A stretch of DNA of 64,000 nucleotides from Oceanobacillus sojae (lineage in GTDB: Bacteria; Bacillota; Bacilli; Bacillales; Amphibacillaceae). Location: assembly GCF_007991515.1 (NCBI RefSeq), contig NZ_BJYM01000015.1, positions 62,001-126,000 on the forward strand, given 5' to 3'. This document shows positions 54,794 to 63,597 of the stretch, in pieces (within the stretch, counting starts at the first letter, position 1; each line of letters begins with the position of its first letter). Position numbers and translations under genes: made by a program. The notes beneath the pieces are model-generated. The model searched no databases, was not told the DNA's origin, and saw only the letters and a program-made list of their open reading frames with translations.

Positions 54794-55408
54794 TTATACA
54801 TCCTCCGAATCTCCTGTGAAATATTGAACAGTTGCTTGTTCTTCCTGATGAATACCTTCTTTTATGAGGATTTTATTTATCGTTATCAGAATAATTTTCC
54901 AATCCCCTAAAAAGCTGATATTATCTATATACTCCACATCGAGTTGAAATTTATCCTCCCAGCTGATTGCATTTCTTCCATTGATTTGAGCCAAGCCGGA
55001 CAATCCCGGCCGTACTTCATGGCGTCGTTTCTGGTGTGGGTTATACAAAGGTAAATACTGCACCAATAAAGGCCTTGGACCGATAATCGACATATCGCCT
55101 TTTACGATATTAAAAAGCTCCGGCAGTTCATCAAGAGATGTAGATCTGAGTAATCTGCCAAACCTGGGCAGTCTGTCATGATCAGGAAGCAGATTCCCAT
55201 TTCCATCCTTCTCCTCCGTCATCGTTCTGAACTTATACATCCAAAAGATTTCTTCATGAAGTCCAGGTCTTTTTTGCTTAAACAAAACTGGACTGCCAAG
55301 TTTCGCTTTAACTAGAACAGCTATTATTAATAACAGCGGACTGAGAATAATAATAGCTATTGAAGCTAATATGACATCCATCGGTCTCTTTACATATTTT
55401 CTGTACAT
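54794..55408 (-). CDS. epsL: Undecaprenyl-phosphate sugar phosphotransferase (EpsL)
   Basis: 204 residues, PglC/EpsL type with one re-entrant membrane helix ([20 protein letters not shown]), then [19 protein letters not shown] near residue 60 and [25 protein letters not shown]-like catalytic core. It transfers the first sugar phosphate to undecaprenyl phosphate and so starts the repeat unit. The long match to B. subtilis EpsL includes the C-terminal [19 protein letters not shown]. ATG at 55406-55408 follows AGGGATGGT; ATG at 55441 is a weaker alternative. It follows galE directly. Confidence 0.9.
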   Translation of the reverse strand: [204 protein letters not shown]

Positions 55409-55444
55409 ACCATCCCTGCGAATTTTCATTTTATTCACCATAAT

Positions 55445-56509
55445 CTATCCATAAAAAACACCGATGTCTGCCTCCACCGGTGTTTTATGATTACTTATAA
55501 AGCTGTATCCATCAGGATTATTTTTCTGCCATCGCCATGTATCCGCACACATTTTTTCTATTCCCCTCATCGCCACCCAATTTAAATGATTCTGTGCTTT
55601 CGCCGGATCCGCATAACAGGTACTGATATCACCCGGTCTGCGATGTACAAATTTATAAGGAATCCGGATTCCGGAAACTTTTTCAAAAGCTTTTATTACC
55701 TCAAGAACACTGTGTCCTTTCCCTGTTCCTAAATTATAAGCTTCTGCTCTTATTCCTTTTTGAACTTGTTCTAATGCCCGTAAATGCCCGACTGCCAGAT
55801 CAACTACGTGAATATAATCTCTGATACCTGTGCCATCTTCTGTAGAATAGTTATTTCCGAATACTTCGAGCTGCTCTCTTTTCCCGACTGCAATTTGTGA
55901 AATATACGGCATCAGATTATTGGGCACCCCACCCGGATCCTCACCAATAAGACCGCTGGCATGTGCTCCAATCGGATTAAAGTATCGCAATAAGGCAATA
56001 CTCCAGAGCGGATCGGAATAAGCCATATCTTTTAATATTTCTTCTATCATTTGTTTTGTACGGCCGTATGGATTTGTTGCTTCCAGTTTCATATCCTCCG
56101 TTACAGGAACTTTTTCAGGGTTACCATACACTGTTGCCGAGGAGCTGAATACAAGATTTTTCACGGAAAATTGCTGCATCACTTCAAATAATAGGAGACT
56201 GCCCAGGACATTATTTTGATAATATTGCAATGGAACAGATATGGATTCCCCTACCGCTTTTAAACCTGCAAGATGAATAACAGCATCTATTTGATTCTCA
56301 GAGAATACCTTCTCCACATTCTCTTTATCCAAAAGGTCTATTTGATATATTTTAAGCTCTCTTCCTGTTATTTCTTTTATTCTTTGTAATGCTATTGGGC
56401 TGCTATTTGAGAAATTATCCAGAACAATAACGTCATAACCTTCGTTTATCAGCTCTACACATGTATGGCTTCCAATATAACCGGCACCGCCAGTCACAAG
56501 AACTTCCAT
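55445..56509 (-). CDS. galE: UDP-glucose 4-epimerase
   Basis: 354 residues, extended SDR. NAD motif GGAGYIGSHTCVEL at the start, catalytic SSSATVYGNP near residue 122 and YGRTKQMIEE near 149 (YxxxK), then LRYFNPIGAHASG and GTGIRDYIHVVDLA. It interconverts UDP-glucose and UDP-galactose, or the GlcNAc pair, to supply galactose for the polysaccharide. Carried inside the operon, unlike B. subtilis eps. SD GAGGGAGGG. Confidence 0.93.
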   Translation of the reverse strand: MEVLVTGGAGYIGSHTCVELINEGYDVIVLDNFSNSSPIALQRIKEITGRELKIYQIDLLDKENVEKVFSENQIDAVIHLAGLKAVGESISVPLQYYQNNVLGSLLLFEVMQQFSVKNLVFSSSATVYGNPEKVPVTEDMKLEATNPYGRTKQMIEEILKDMAYSDPLWSIALLRYFNPIGAHASGLIGEDPGGVPNNLMPYISQIAVGKREQLEVFGNNYSTEDGTGIRDYIHVVDLAVGHLRALEQVQKGIRAEAYNLGTGKGHSVLEVIKAFEKVSGIRIPYKFVHRRPGDISTCYADPAKAQNHLNWVAMRGIEKMCADTWRWQKNNPDGYSFISNHKTPVEADIGVFYG

Positions 56510-56525
56510 TTGTTTCCCTCCCTCG

Positions 56526-57608
56526 TCACAAGGTTAAAAAATCGCTTACATAATTTATTTTTAACGTAATGACAGCTTCATAATAGTAGAATGCAAAATA
56601 ACTGATGATCAGAATCAAATAAATAATTTTCTGATCTTTCTCTCTAAATAGCTTAGGCAGCCAGGAAATAAGAATAAGCTGATAAAGCTGAAAATAGATT
56701 GATACCCTGGCAAAAATCCACTCTTGTGTTGAAAAAACCATAAACACCAATCCGACCAGAGACATATTTACAATAAAATCACTATCAGAAAAGATCTTTT
56801 GAAGCTTCTTTCTTCCTAAAAACGCAACAAAAAGAGGGCTTGCTTCCACTACAACCCTGATAATATTAGCCCCGCCTTCCGCAAATTCATCGTAGGCGCT
56901 ATACTGTGAATCCTCCAATGCTGTAAATAATAAAGCCGTAAATTGTTCATATCCAAGTACCACAATTACTGAAAATGAAATAAAGACAATTGCCGTTTTA
57001 GACCAAGCTTTAAATCTTACCAGAAAGTACATTGGAAGCAGTATTAACGCACTTTGGTGAAAGAATGAAGCAAAAATAACAATAAGTGCATACCTAAAAA
57101 AACTGCCGTCGATTAAAAATTTAATTGCCGTAAATGCAATTGCTGCGGCCAGCAGTTGTCTCATACCATTCATCGAAACTAAAAATAGTCCTCCTGTTAT
57201 ATATACATATAAACTTAATTCCACCAGCCTGGAATATTTGTATAAAACAAGGACAATAAGAAGATTGGTTATCAGCGCTGTAATCAAAATCAGCATCTGT
57301 GAATCAGCTGATATATAGTTTTTTATAATCATTTGCAGGATACCAAACCCAATATCTTTTTCAGAGGTAATATACTCCCAGGTAAAATCGTTCTTTTCAA
57401 ATATATTTCGATAATTAAATGTATCCCCTATTCCGGCACGAAGGCCTGAAACCAGTATAAGTGACAGAAGAGCTCCAAATACGAGCAGTTTATTGGGTTT
57501 TATATGAATAGTTAAACCTGAATTTGTTATCGGCACGAGTTTTGCAAAATATCTTGCAGATAAAGCACAGAGAAAAACAATAGCAAGATTGATCCAGAGT
57601 AAAGTCAT
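56526..57608 (-). CDS. epsG: EpsG-family polysaccharide polymerase (Wzy-like)
   Basis: 360 residues, about ten predicted membrane helices and a family EpsG profile: LVSGLRAGIGDTFNYRNIFE near residue 57, ITGGLFLVSMNGMRQLLAAA near 138 and FASFFHQSALILLPMYFLV near 180. EpsG is proposed to polymerise repeat units on undecaprenyl carrier outside the membrane. It lies between a GT2 gene and galE. SD GCGGAAAGGATAT. Confidence 0.85.
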   Translation of the reverse strand: MTLLWINLAIVFLCALSARYFAKLVPITNSGLTIHIKPNKLLVFGALLSLILVSGLRAGIGDTFNYRNIFEKNDFTWEYITSEKDIGFGILQMIIKNYISADSQMLILITALITNLLIVLVLYKYSRLVELSLYVYITGGLFLVSMNGMRQLLAAAIAFTAIKFLIDGSFFRYALIVIFASFFHQSALILLPMYFLVRFKAWSKTAIVFISFSVIVVLGYEQFTALLFTALEDSQYSAYDEFAEGGANIIRVVVEASPLFVAFLGRKKLQKIFSDSDFIVNMSLVGLVFMVFSTQEWIFARVSIYFQLYQLILISWLPKLFREKDQKIIYLILIISYFAFYYYEAVITLKINYVSDFLTL

Positions 57609-57631
57609 TTGCTATATCCTTTCCGCTAAAA

Positions 57632-58522
57632 TTACACGTTCACTCTCCTGTTTTTTGATAAAACATATAAATATAATAAAAATCCTAAAGGAAAAGCCAA
57701 GGCTGTAAGTATTTTTTCCGGCGTTTCTTTGATAAATGCTCCGTTTTTGCTGATTAAATTACTGGATACATAATGGATTGCCTGTCTGAATTTAAATGCT
57801 GTATCAGCAAAGGGCAGCTTCATCAGCTCCTTACGGTAGAAGGAAAAGCCTAGCGGGTTATTATGATATTGTTTCAGCATATTTCTCGATGAGCCATCTG
57901 CAAGATACTCCACATGACAGATGGCTTCATTCATTAATAGCAATTCATAATCTTTATCGAGCATATAGTATTTATATGCCAGTCCTACATATTTCTCACT
58001 TTCAAAAATAGGGTACGGATATTTTTTAGTTAATGCTGTGCGGTAAACCAGCTTTTTATCTCCTGTTACTCCATGCTTATAATATAAATCAAATAAGGTA
58101 GCCTGCTTGAGATGCTTTGGAAGTGTTGTTCCAAGGATTTGATTATCCTTATCAGCATCTAGTCCGACCAGTCCACTGATTTTTTCATTACCATGAGCCG
58201 CCCAAAAGGCGAGGATTTTTTCTACTGCATCGTCTGGCATATAATCATCGGAATCAATACACACATTTAATTCTGTATCTATTTTTTCATATGCTGTATT
58301 ATGCGCTCCGTGCATTCCCTGATTTTTCTGCCAGCAGTAATTTATTTCCACTTTCTCTTCCTCCTGCCATGTCTCAATCAGTTCCTTCGTATTATCTGTT
58401 GAGCCGTCATCGATCACTAACCAGATAAAATCTTTACACGTTTGTCTTTTTAAACTCTCATAGCAATGATGCAGACAGTAGGCTCTGTTAAAAGCAGGAG
58501 TAAAAATAGTAAGCTTCTTCAT
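57632..58522 (-). CDS. GT2-family glycosyltransferase
   Basis: 296 residues. GT-A fold: KLTIFTPAFNRAYCLHHCYE at the start, LVIDDGSTDNTKEL near residue 38 and the metal-binding CIDSDDYMPDDAVEK near 90 (DxD). A C-terminal hydrophobic segment (ILTALAFPLGFLLYLYV) may anchor it. It occupies the epsE/epsH region but is not close to EpsE. ATG at 58520-58522 follows GGGAGG, which overlaps the stop of the preceding gene. Confidence 0.87.
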   Translation of the reverse strand: MKKLTIFTPAFNRAYCLHHCYESLKRQTCKDFIWLVIDDGSTDNTKELIETWQEEEKVEINYCWQKNQGMHGAHNTAYEKIDTELNVCIDSDDYMPDDAVEKILAFWAAHGNEKISGLVGLDADKDNQILGTTLPKHLKQATLFDLYYKHGVTGDKKLVYRTALTKKYPYPIFESEKYVGLAYKYYMLDKDYELLLMNEAICHVEYLADGSSRNMLKQYHNNPLGFSFYRKELMKLPFADTAFKFRQAIHYVSSNLISKNGAFIKETPEKILTALAFPLGFLLYLYVLSKNRRVNV

Positions 58523-58523
58523 A

Positions 58524-59636
58524 TTACCTCCCTCCCACCGATAAATACTTTGCTTGGAGGTCTGCAGCTGTATACTTGATATCATACCCTTTCGTTACCA
58601 GGTGTTCCTTTACAATTTCTCTGGAAGGAGGTTCTTTTTTTAATTCCTTGACCTTTCGTATCCACAAATCTTTATCGGATATGGATAATCGATGGATCAG
58701 CCCTAAGTTCATATCCACTTCCTCTGTAATAGAATCAGATATAATACATGGCAGTCCGGAGGCTTGAGCCTCAACAAGTGTAACTGGTAATCCTTCAAAA
58801 AAAGATGGAAATATAAAGAGATCAAACATCTGCAGCAAGTCGGAAATATCATCTCTTACCCCGAGAAATTTTATTTTTTTATCCAGTTTCAGCTCTTTAA
58901 CTTTTCTCTCCATTTCCTTTCTGGAAGGGCCGTCCCCAACGAATACAAGATGCAAATTTTCCATTTCTTTATTTAAAATATAAAATAGATTGATGATAAA
59001 TTTATGATTCTTTTGTTCATGAAACCTGCCAACATGACCAAGAACGAATGCCTCTTCCGTAATATTGAATGCATCCCTTAATAAGCTTCCTTTTATATTT
59101 GAATATTTAAATTTATCTATCTCAATACCATTGTTCAAAATAAATGTCTGCTTCGCTTCAGATATAAACATCCATTCTGCTGCTGCTTGTGAACATGCAT
59201 ATAGGTGTGTCGCATTTGGTCTGATAAATGTTCCGGCATACCACTTATACATTTTTATAAATAAATGCCCTTCACTTTGTGTGTTATGACTATGTGCAAT
59301 CCGGACTGGAATACCGGCTTTTTTTGCTGCCCGTATAACAAATCCGCTCATTTTATCCATATGGGAATGAATAATCTTATACGTTTTATGCTCCGTAAAG
59401 AATGTATTTAATGCCTGCAGATAACCGAAGTGTCCTGCTTCTGTAAGATAGGGGATTCGATAAATTTTTCCGCCCATCGCTTCAATTTCTTTATCAAACA
59501 GTCCTGCTTTACAGGTAAGGAAATCAAATTGAACTTTTTCTCTGTTTATATTTCTGTACAGATTCATAATGAGGGTTTCTGCACCGCCATGGTTCATGTT
59601 AACCACTGCATGTAATACTCTTAATGGACTGCCCAA
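58524..59636 (-). CDS. epsF: GT4-family glycosyltransferase (EpsF-like)
   Basis: 370 residues, close to B. subtilis EpsF: RVLHAVVNMNHGGAETLIMN at the start, HVGRFHEQKNHKFIINLFY near residue 208 and FIFPSFFEGLPVTLVEAQAS near 280, then GLPCIISDSITEEVDMNLGL. It would add a sugar in the repeat unit. TTG at 59634-59636 is well spaced from GGGGGG and avoids a longer overlap; the ATG at 59651 overlaps the upstream gene's end. Confidence 0.88.
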   Translation of the reverse strand: MGSPLRVLHAVVNMNHGGAETLIMNLYRNINREKVQFDFLTCKAGLFDKEIEAMGGKIYRIPYLTEAGHFGYLQALNTFFTEHKTYKIIHSHMDKMSGFVIRAAKKAGIPVRIAHSHNTQSEGHLFIKMYKWYAGTFIRPNATHLYACSQAAAEWMFISEAKQTFILNNGIEIDKFKYSNIKGSLLRDAFNITEEAFVLGHVGRFHEQKNHKFIINLFYILNKEMENLHLVFVGDGPSRKEMERKVKELKLDKKIKFLGVRDDISDLLQMFDLFIFPSFFEGLPVTLVEAQASGLPCIISDSITEEVDMNLGLIHRLSISDKDLWIRKVKELKKEPPSREIVKEHLVTKGYDIKYTAADLQAKYLSVGGR

Positions 59637-60775
59637 TGAACTTCCCCCCATTTCTCCATATGTTTTTCATAAATTTTTCTTTTTTCCATAAGTATTTTAT
59701 CTACTGTATAGGATGATACAATCTTTTCCCTGGCGCACTTTCCAAGCGTAAGTCCAGGTTCAGTCATATTGGAGACTTGTATTAATTTGTTGGCAAACTT
59801 AACAGCATTTGGATTTGAGATAATCCAGCCATGCTTTTCATTTTCGATAAGTTCCCGGTGCCCCCGGTTATCTACTGCTACAACCGGTAAACCACAAGCC
59901 ATTGCCTCCATCATATTAACTGGCAATCCTTCCCTTAAGCTGGATGCCACTCCTATATCACACATCGGGAGAATTTGCTCAATATCTTTTCGAAATCCGA
60001 GAAAATCAACCATCCCACTGACGCCCAATTGATGTGCCAGCTGCTGACAGCTTTTTAATAATGCCCCTTTCCCGGCAAGTAAAAGCTTTGTATTTGGAAC
60101 TTTATCCTTTAACAAAGCTAAAGCATGCAATAGTAATTGCTGGTTTTTATTTTTATTAAATTCTGCTGCATAAAATAATAAAAAGTCATCGGCTTTATAA
60201 CCAAATGACTTTCTTAATTCTCTCTTTTTCTGTTCATGTACAGGCTTATATTTCTCTATATCTATGCCGACCCCGTGTACATGTTCAATAGACCCCGCTT
60301 TAAAATTATGTGTTCTTGCTAAATGATAATCCTCCTGATTAATCAGTATCAGTGTATCCGTATACCTTGACAGCATCCTTTCTATTGGATAATAAAACAG
60401 CCAATTTTGTAAGGGTGCCCCTTTGCAAAAATGAAAGCCATGCGCTGTATAGATAACCTTTGTTCCCCTTTTCCTTGTTTCCTTGGCAGCCAGCCTGGCA
60501 AGTACCCCTCCAAATGGTGTGTGACAGTGAATTATTGAATAGCTATTTTGATTAATGATTCTTTTTAGTTGTTTATATGCTTTCATATTTGATGGATGAA
60601 AAGGGGAACGCTGAATCAAAATTTTAAATTGTTTATCTGTATATGGTAAATTAATATTTCCCGCTGCAGCCACATGAACTTCCCAGCCCTGTTTTTGAAA
60701 CCAATTCATATATGGTAAATGGAAAGCTTTAAAATGATAATCTACTGTAGCACAAAATAGTATCTTCTTAGACAA
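59621..60775 (-). CDS. epsD: GT4-family glycosyltransferase (EpsD-like)
   Basis: 384 residues, with the EpsD signature KKILFCATVDYHFKAFHLPY at the start, HCHTPFGGVLARLAAKETRK near residue 83, YTAHGFHFCKGAPLQNWLFY near 110 and GVASSLREGLPVNMMEAMAC near 278 (EX7E). It is the glycosyltransferase immediately after EpsC in eps operons. TTG start follows GGGGTGAGC. A gap of 76 bp to epsC. Confidence 0.92.
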   Translation of the reverse strand: MSKKILFCATVDYHFKAFHLPYMNWFQKQGWEVHVAAAGNINLPYTDKQFKILIQRSPFHPSNMKAYKQLKRIINQNSYSIIHCHTPFGGVLARLAAKETRKRGTKVIYTAHGFHFCKGAPLQNWLFYYPIERMLSRYTDTLILINQEDYHLARTHNFKAGSIEHVHGVGIDIEKYKPVHEQKKRELRKSFGYKADDFLLFYAAEFNKNKNQQLLLHALALLKDKVPNTKLLLAGKGALLKSCQQLAHQLGVSGMVDFLGFRKDIEQILPMCDIGVASSLREGLPVNMMEAMACGLPVVAVDNRGHRELIENEKHGWIISNPNAVKFANKLIQVSNMTEPGLTLGKCAREKIVSSYTVDKILMEKRKIYEKHMEKWGEVHWAVH

Positions 60776-60850
60776 TTAAAGCTCACCCCTTTCGTTTTTT
60801 AGCCCATCTTCTTCTATGTTCAAACAAATATCCTCTTAATACTTTATTTT

Positions 60851-62674
60851 TTATATACTCACTGCCTGCAGTTCCTTCATGACTACATTATTTGCTACGT
60901 TCAATAACCGCTCTCTCAGTGCATCAGAATCTATGTCTTCAAATATTGTAATAATCTCATCGATTTCATTTATATAGATATTTGTTGGCTTACCTACATA
61001 TATTTTGGGGTATACCTGGTTGTTATGCACTTCATTCTCCTGAAGTAATTCTTCATAAAGCTTTTCACCAGGACGAATCCCCGTGTATTTAATCTCTATA
61101 TCATCTAGAGAATAGCCGGACAGCTTGATAAGATTTTTGGCAAGATCGATTATTTTTATCGGATCTCCCATATCCAGAACGAATATCTCTCCGCCATTTG
61201 CTAAAGCTCCTGCTTGAATAACAAGTCGGGATGCTTCTGGAATCGTCATAAAATAACGGACCATTTCCGGGTGTGTTACCGTCACTGGTCCACCATTTTT
61301 GATTTGCTTTTTAAATAAGGGGATCACACTTCCACGGCTGCCCAGAACATTTCCAAACCGGACTGCTGCGAACTTTGTATTACTCTGCCTGTCCATAGCT
61401 TGAACAATCATTTCAGCTAATCGTTTGGATGCGCCCATTACGCTGGTCGGGTTTACTGCTTTATCCGTCGATATCATGACAAAAATACCAACATTGTTTT
61501 TACTAGCTGCTTCAGCAACATTTCTTGTCCCGATAATATTATTTTTCACAGCCTCTTCCGGATTACGCTCCATTAACGGCACATGTTTATGAGCAGCAGC
61601 ATGATAGACAACATCAGGCTTATACTTGTGCATAATATACAGCATTTTTTTTGCGTCTTGGATATCTGCTATTTCCGTTATAAACTCCATTTCACTACCG
61701 TGATATACATCCCTGAGCTCCATTTCTATAGAGTAAATACTATTTTCACCATGTCCCAGTAAAATTAACTGAGCTGGTTTGAAATTTGCAACCTGTCTCG
61801 AAATTTCAGAGCCAATCGATCCTCCTGCACCAGTAACCAAGACAATCTTATTTGAAATATAATCTGAAATACTTTCCATGTCCATTTCTACCTGGTCTCT
61901 GCCAAGTAAATCCTTTACTTGAACATCTCTGAATTCATTAATAGAAATTTTCCCGGTGATTAAGTCTTCCAAGTGAGGCAAAGCCTGTGTTTTTGCCTTT
62001 GTTTTTGCACATTCCTGGAATATTGTATTTAATTCTTTCCTGCTTAAAGACGGTATAGAGATAATAATATGTTCAATTTTATATTTCTCCACGATACTTT
62101 CTATTTGATTTACACCGCCGACAACAGGCAGCCCTAAAATATCAAGATGTTGTTTTTTGGGGCTATCATCAATAAAAGCAACTGCCCGTAAACTTCCTTC
62201 ATTCTTCTTTAACAGCTGTCTGGCAACCATTGTTCCAGCTGAACCAGCTCCAACTATCAATGTACGGATTTTGTTTTCTGATTTATTCAGGATAGTATCG
62301 CGGTATATCCTCCAGACTAAACGGGAGCCGCCAATGAAGAATAGATGAAGAAGCCCGGCTACAACAAATAATTTCCAGGACAGTTCCTGTATAAATATAT
62401 AATGAACAAGGATTGCCGTCAGTATAGAATAAGTAACTATTTTTAAAATAATTAATAACTCCTGAATACTCGTATATTCCCAATGCTTTTTATAAAGTTT
62501 ATATTTTATTGAGAACAAGTGATGTGATAATAATATAGCAAGACTGCCTATTAACATTGAGATATTTAGCTGAGGAGTTGAAGAACTTAATAGAGACATA
62601 CCAAAGTAAATTGCTGATAGCACAATGCAGGAATCAACAATAATAAATAAGGATATTCGCTGTCGATGTGTCAT
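60851..62674 (-). CDS. epsC: Nucleotide-sugar 4,6-dehydratase (EpsC/PglF/CapD family)
   Basis: 607 residues: four N-terminal membrane helices (about 1-120), a redox-sensing-like Rossmann domain (VGAGSAGTMVARQLL near 142) and a catalytic extended-SDR domain (VTGAGGSIGSEISR near 291). In the active site, STDKAVNPTSVMGASKRLAE shows Met in place of the SDR Tyr, normal for this family. It dehydrates UDP-GlcNAc to the UDP-4-keto-6-deoxy sugar, the precursor aminated by EpsN. Preceded by the EAR-like RNA. SD AAAGGAGGAGC. Confidence 0.93.
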   Translation of the reverse strand: MTHRQRISLFIIVDSCIVLSAIYFGMSLLSSSTPQLNISMLIGSLAILLSHHLFSIKYKLYKKHWEYTSIQELLIILKIVTYSILTAILVHYIFIQELSWKLFVVAGLLHLFFIGGSRLVWRIYRDTILNKSENKIRTLIVGAGSAGTMVARQLLKKNEGSLRAVAFIDDSPKKQHLDILGLPVVGGVNQIESIVEKYKIEHIIISIPSLSRKELNTIFQECAKTKAKTQALPHLEDLITGKISINEFRDVQVKDLLGRDQVEMDMESISDYISNKIVLVTGAGGSIGSEISRQVANFKPAQLILLGHGENSIYSIEMELRDVYHGSEMEFITEIADIQDAKKMLYIMHKYKPDVVYHAAAHKHVPLMERNPEEAVKNNIIGTRNVAEAASKNNVGIFVMISTDKAVNPTSVMGASKRLAEMIVQAMDRQSNTKFAAVRFGNVLGSRGSVIPLFKKQIKNGGPVTVTHPEMVRYFMTIPEASRLVIQAGALANGGEIFVLDMGDPIKIIDLAKNLIKLSGYSLDDIEIKYTGIRPGEKLYEELLQENEVHNNQVYPKIYVGKPTNIYINEIDEIITIFEDIDSDALRERLLNVANNVVMKELQAVSI

Positions 62675-62759
62675 TATCTGCTCCTCCTTTCTTTTGTATA
62701 TACATGATGACTATTTATTCCAAAAACAGTTGTAAAACTCCCGCTAAATCAAGTTTCAT

Positions 62760-62896
62760 TATATGTAGTAATACATCGGGCATCTAACCCGTCCTCACAC
62801 TATACTATTGACAACGAACGCGTCTAAGGTTGAATCAACCCACAGCATAGCCGAGTGTCTACATTGATAACGGTAAGTATGACATCACCGATATAA
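62760..62896 (-). ncRNA. EAR: EAR (eps-associated RNA, epsC motif)-like processive antitermination element
   Basis: The 272-bp gap between epsB and epsC is where the EAR element lies in Bacillales eps operons. It is dense in small stems (plus-strand coordinates): ATGTA 62763-62767/TACAT 62772-62776; CGGG 62777-62780/CCCG 62788-62791; GGTTGA 62828-62833/TCAACC 62835-62840; CGGT 62871-62874/ACCG 62887-62890. The sequence is far less AT-rich than typical gaps here. EAR promotes readthrough of terminators in the long eps transcript. The boundaries are approximate; a covariance-model search for the Rfam epsC family would settle it. Confidence 0.75.
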
Positions 62897-62946
62897 TTCC
62901 AATCAAAAAATTCTTTATAACGAACAAAAGATTAAAAAAAATAGAA

Positions 62947-63597
62947 TTAGTTTAAAATCGCACCAATTAAATTTGCATTTGCTAAATCGAGTACCCGTTT
63001 TGTCTTTACAGCTTTTTCAGTTTCCGTTTTTCCCCGCTTTAATACAAGAACAACCCCTTCACACTGATTGGCAATTACTCTTGTTTCGGTTGTCTGTAAC
63101 ACCGAAGGCGAATCAATCAGTACCATATCATATTGGCTGTCCAGTTTACTTAATAATTTTTTCATAGCGTTGCTTTCAAGAACTTCTGCTGGATTGAAAA
63201 CTTCAGGACCTGCTGTGATGATATCTAAATGTGGAACGTCAGTACGGTAAATGGTTTCTTCTAATTTTGACAGTCCTTTAAGAATATTGGATAAACCATT
63301 TGAATTTGGCATTCTAAAAGTTGTGTGCAAAATAGGACTTCTTAAATTTGCATCAATGAGCAGAACTTTTTCATTCTGCCTGGCCATCGACACTGCTAAA
63401 TTAGCAGTAGCTGTTGATTTCCCTTCTCCATCCTCGGGCGAGGTAATTAGTAAAATAGAATTTTTCTTTTTCTCCCGCAAAAATTGTATATTTGATCGTA
63501 TTGCCCGGAATTGATCCGATATGGTGGAATCTGGATTGGAATAAGCCAGTAAATGCAGTTTATTTATGTTATGGTTATGTATTTTGTTTAACACCAA
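62947..63597 (-). CDS. epsB: CpsD/CapB-type tyrosine-protein kinase (EpsB)
   Basis: 216 residues. BY-kinase Walker A LITSPEDGEGKSTATANLAV near residue 50, Walker A' LLIDANLRSP near 77 and Walker B MVLIDSPSVL near 158. It partners with the EpsA modulator, whose C-terminus activates it, to set polymer length and export. The end (LIGAILN) lacks the Tyr-rich tail usual in this family, so autophosphorylation of a C-terminal cluster is not possible here. TTG start at 63595-63597 follows GGGGAGAAAAG and overlaps the end of epsA by 23 bp. Confidence 0.9.
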   Translation of the reverse strand: MVLNKIHNHNINKLHLLAYSNPDSTISDQFRAIRSNIQFLREKKKNSILLITSPEDGEGKSTATANLAVSMARQNEKVLLIDANLRSPILHTTFRMPNSNGLSNILKGLSKLEETIYRTDVPHLDIITAGPEVFNPAEVLESNAMKKLLSKLDSQYDMVLIDSPSVLQTTETRVIANQCEGVVLVLKRGKTETEKAVKTKRVLDLANANLIGAILN

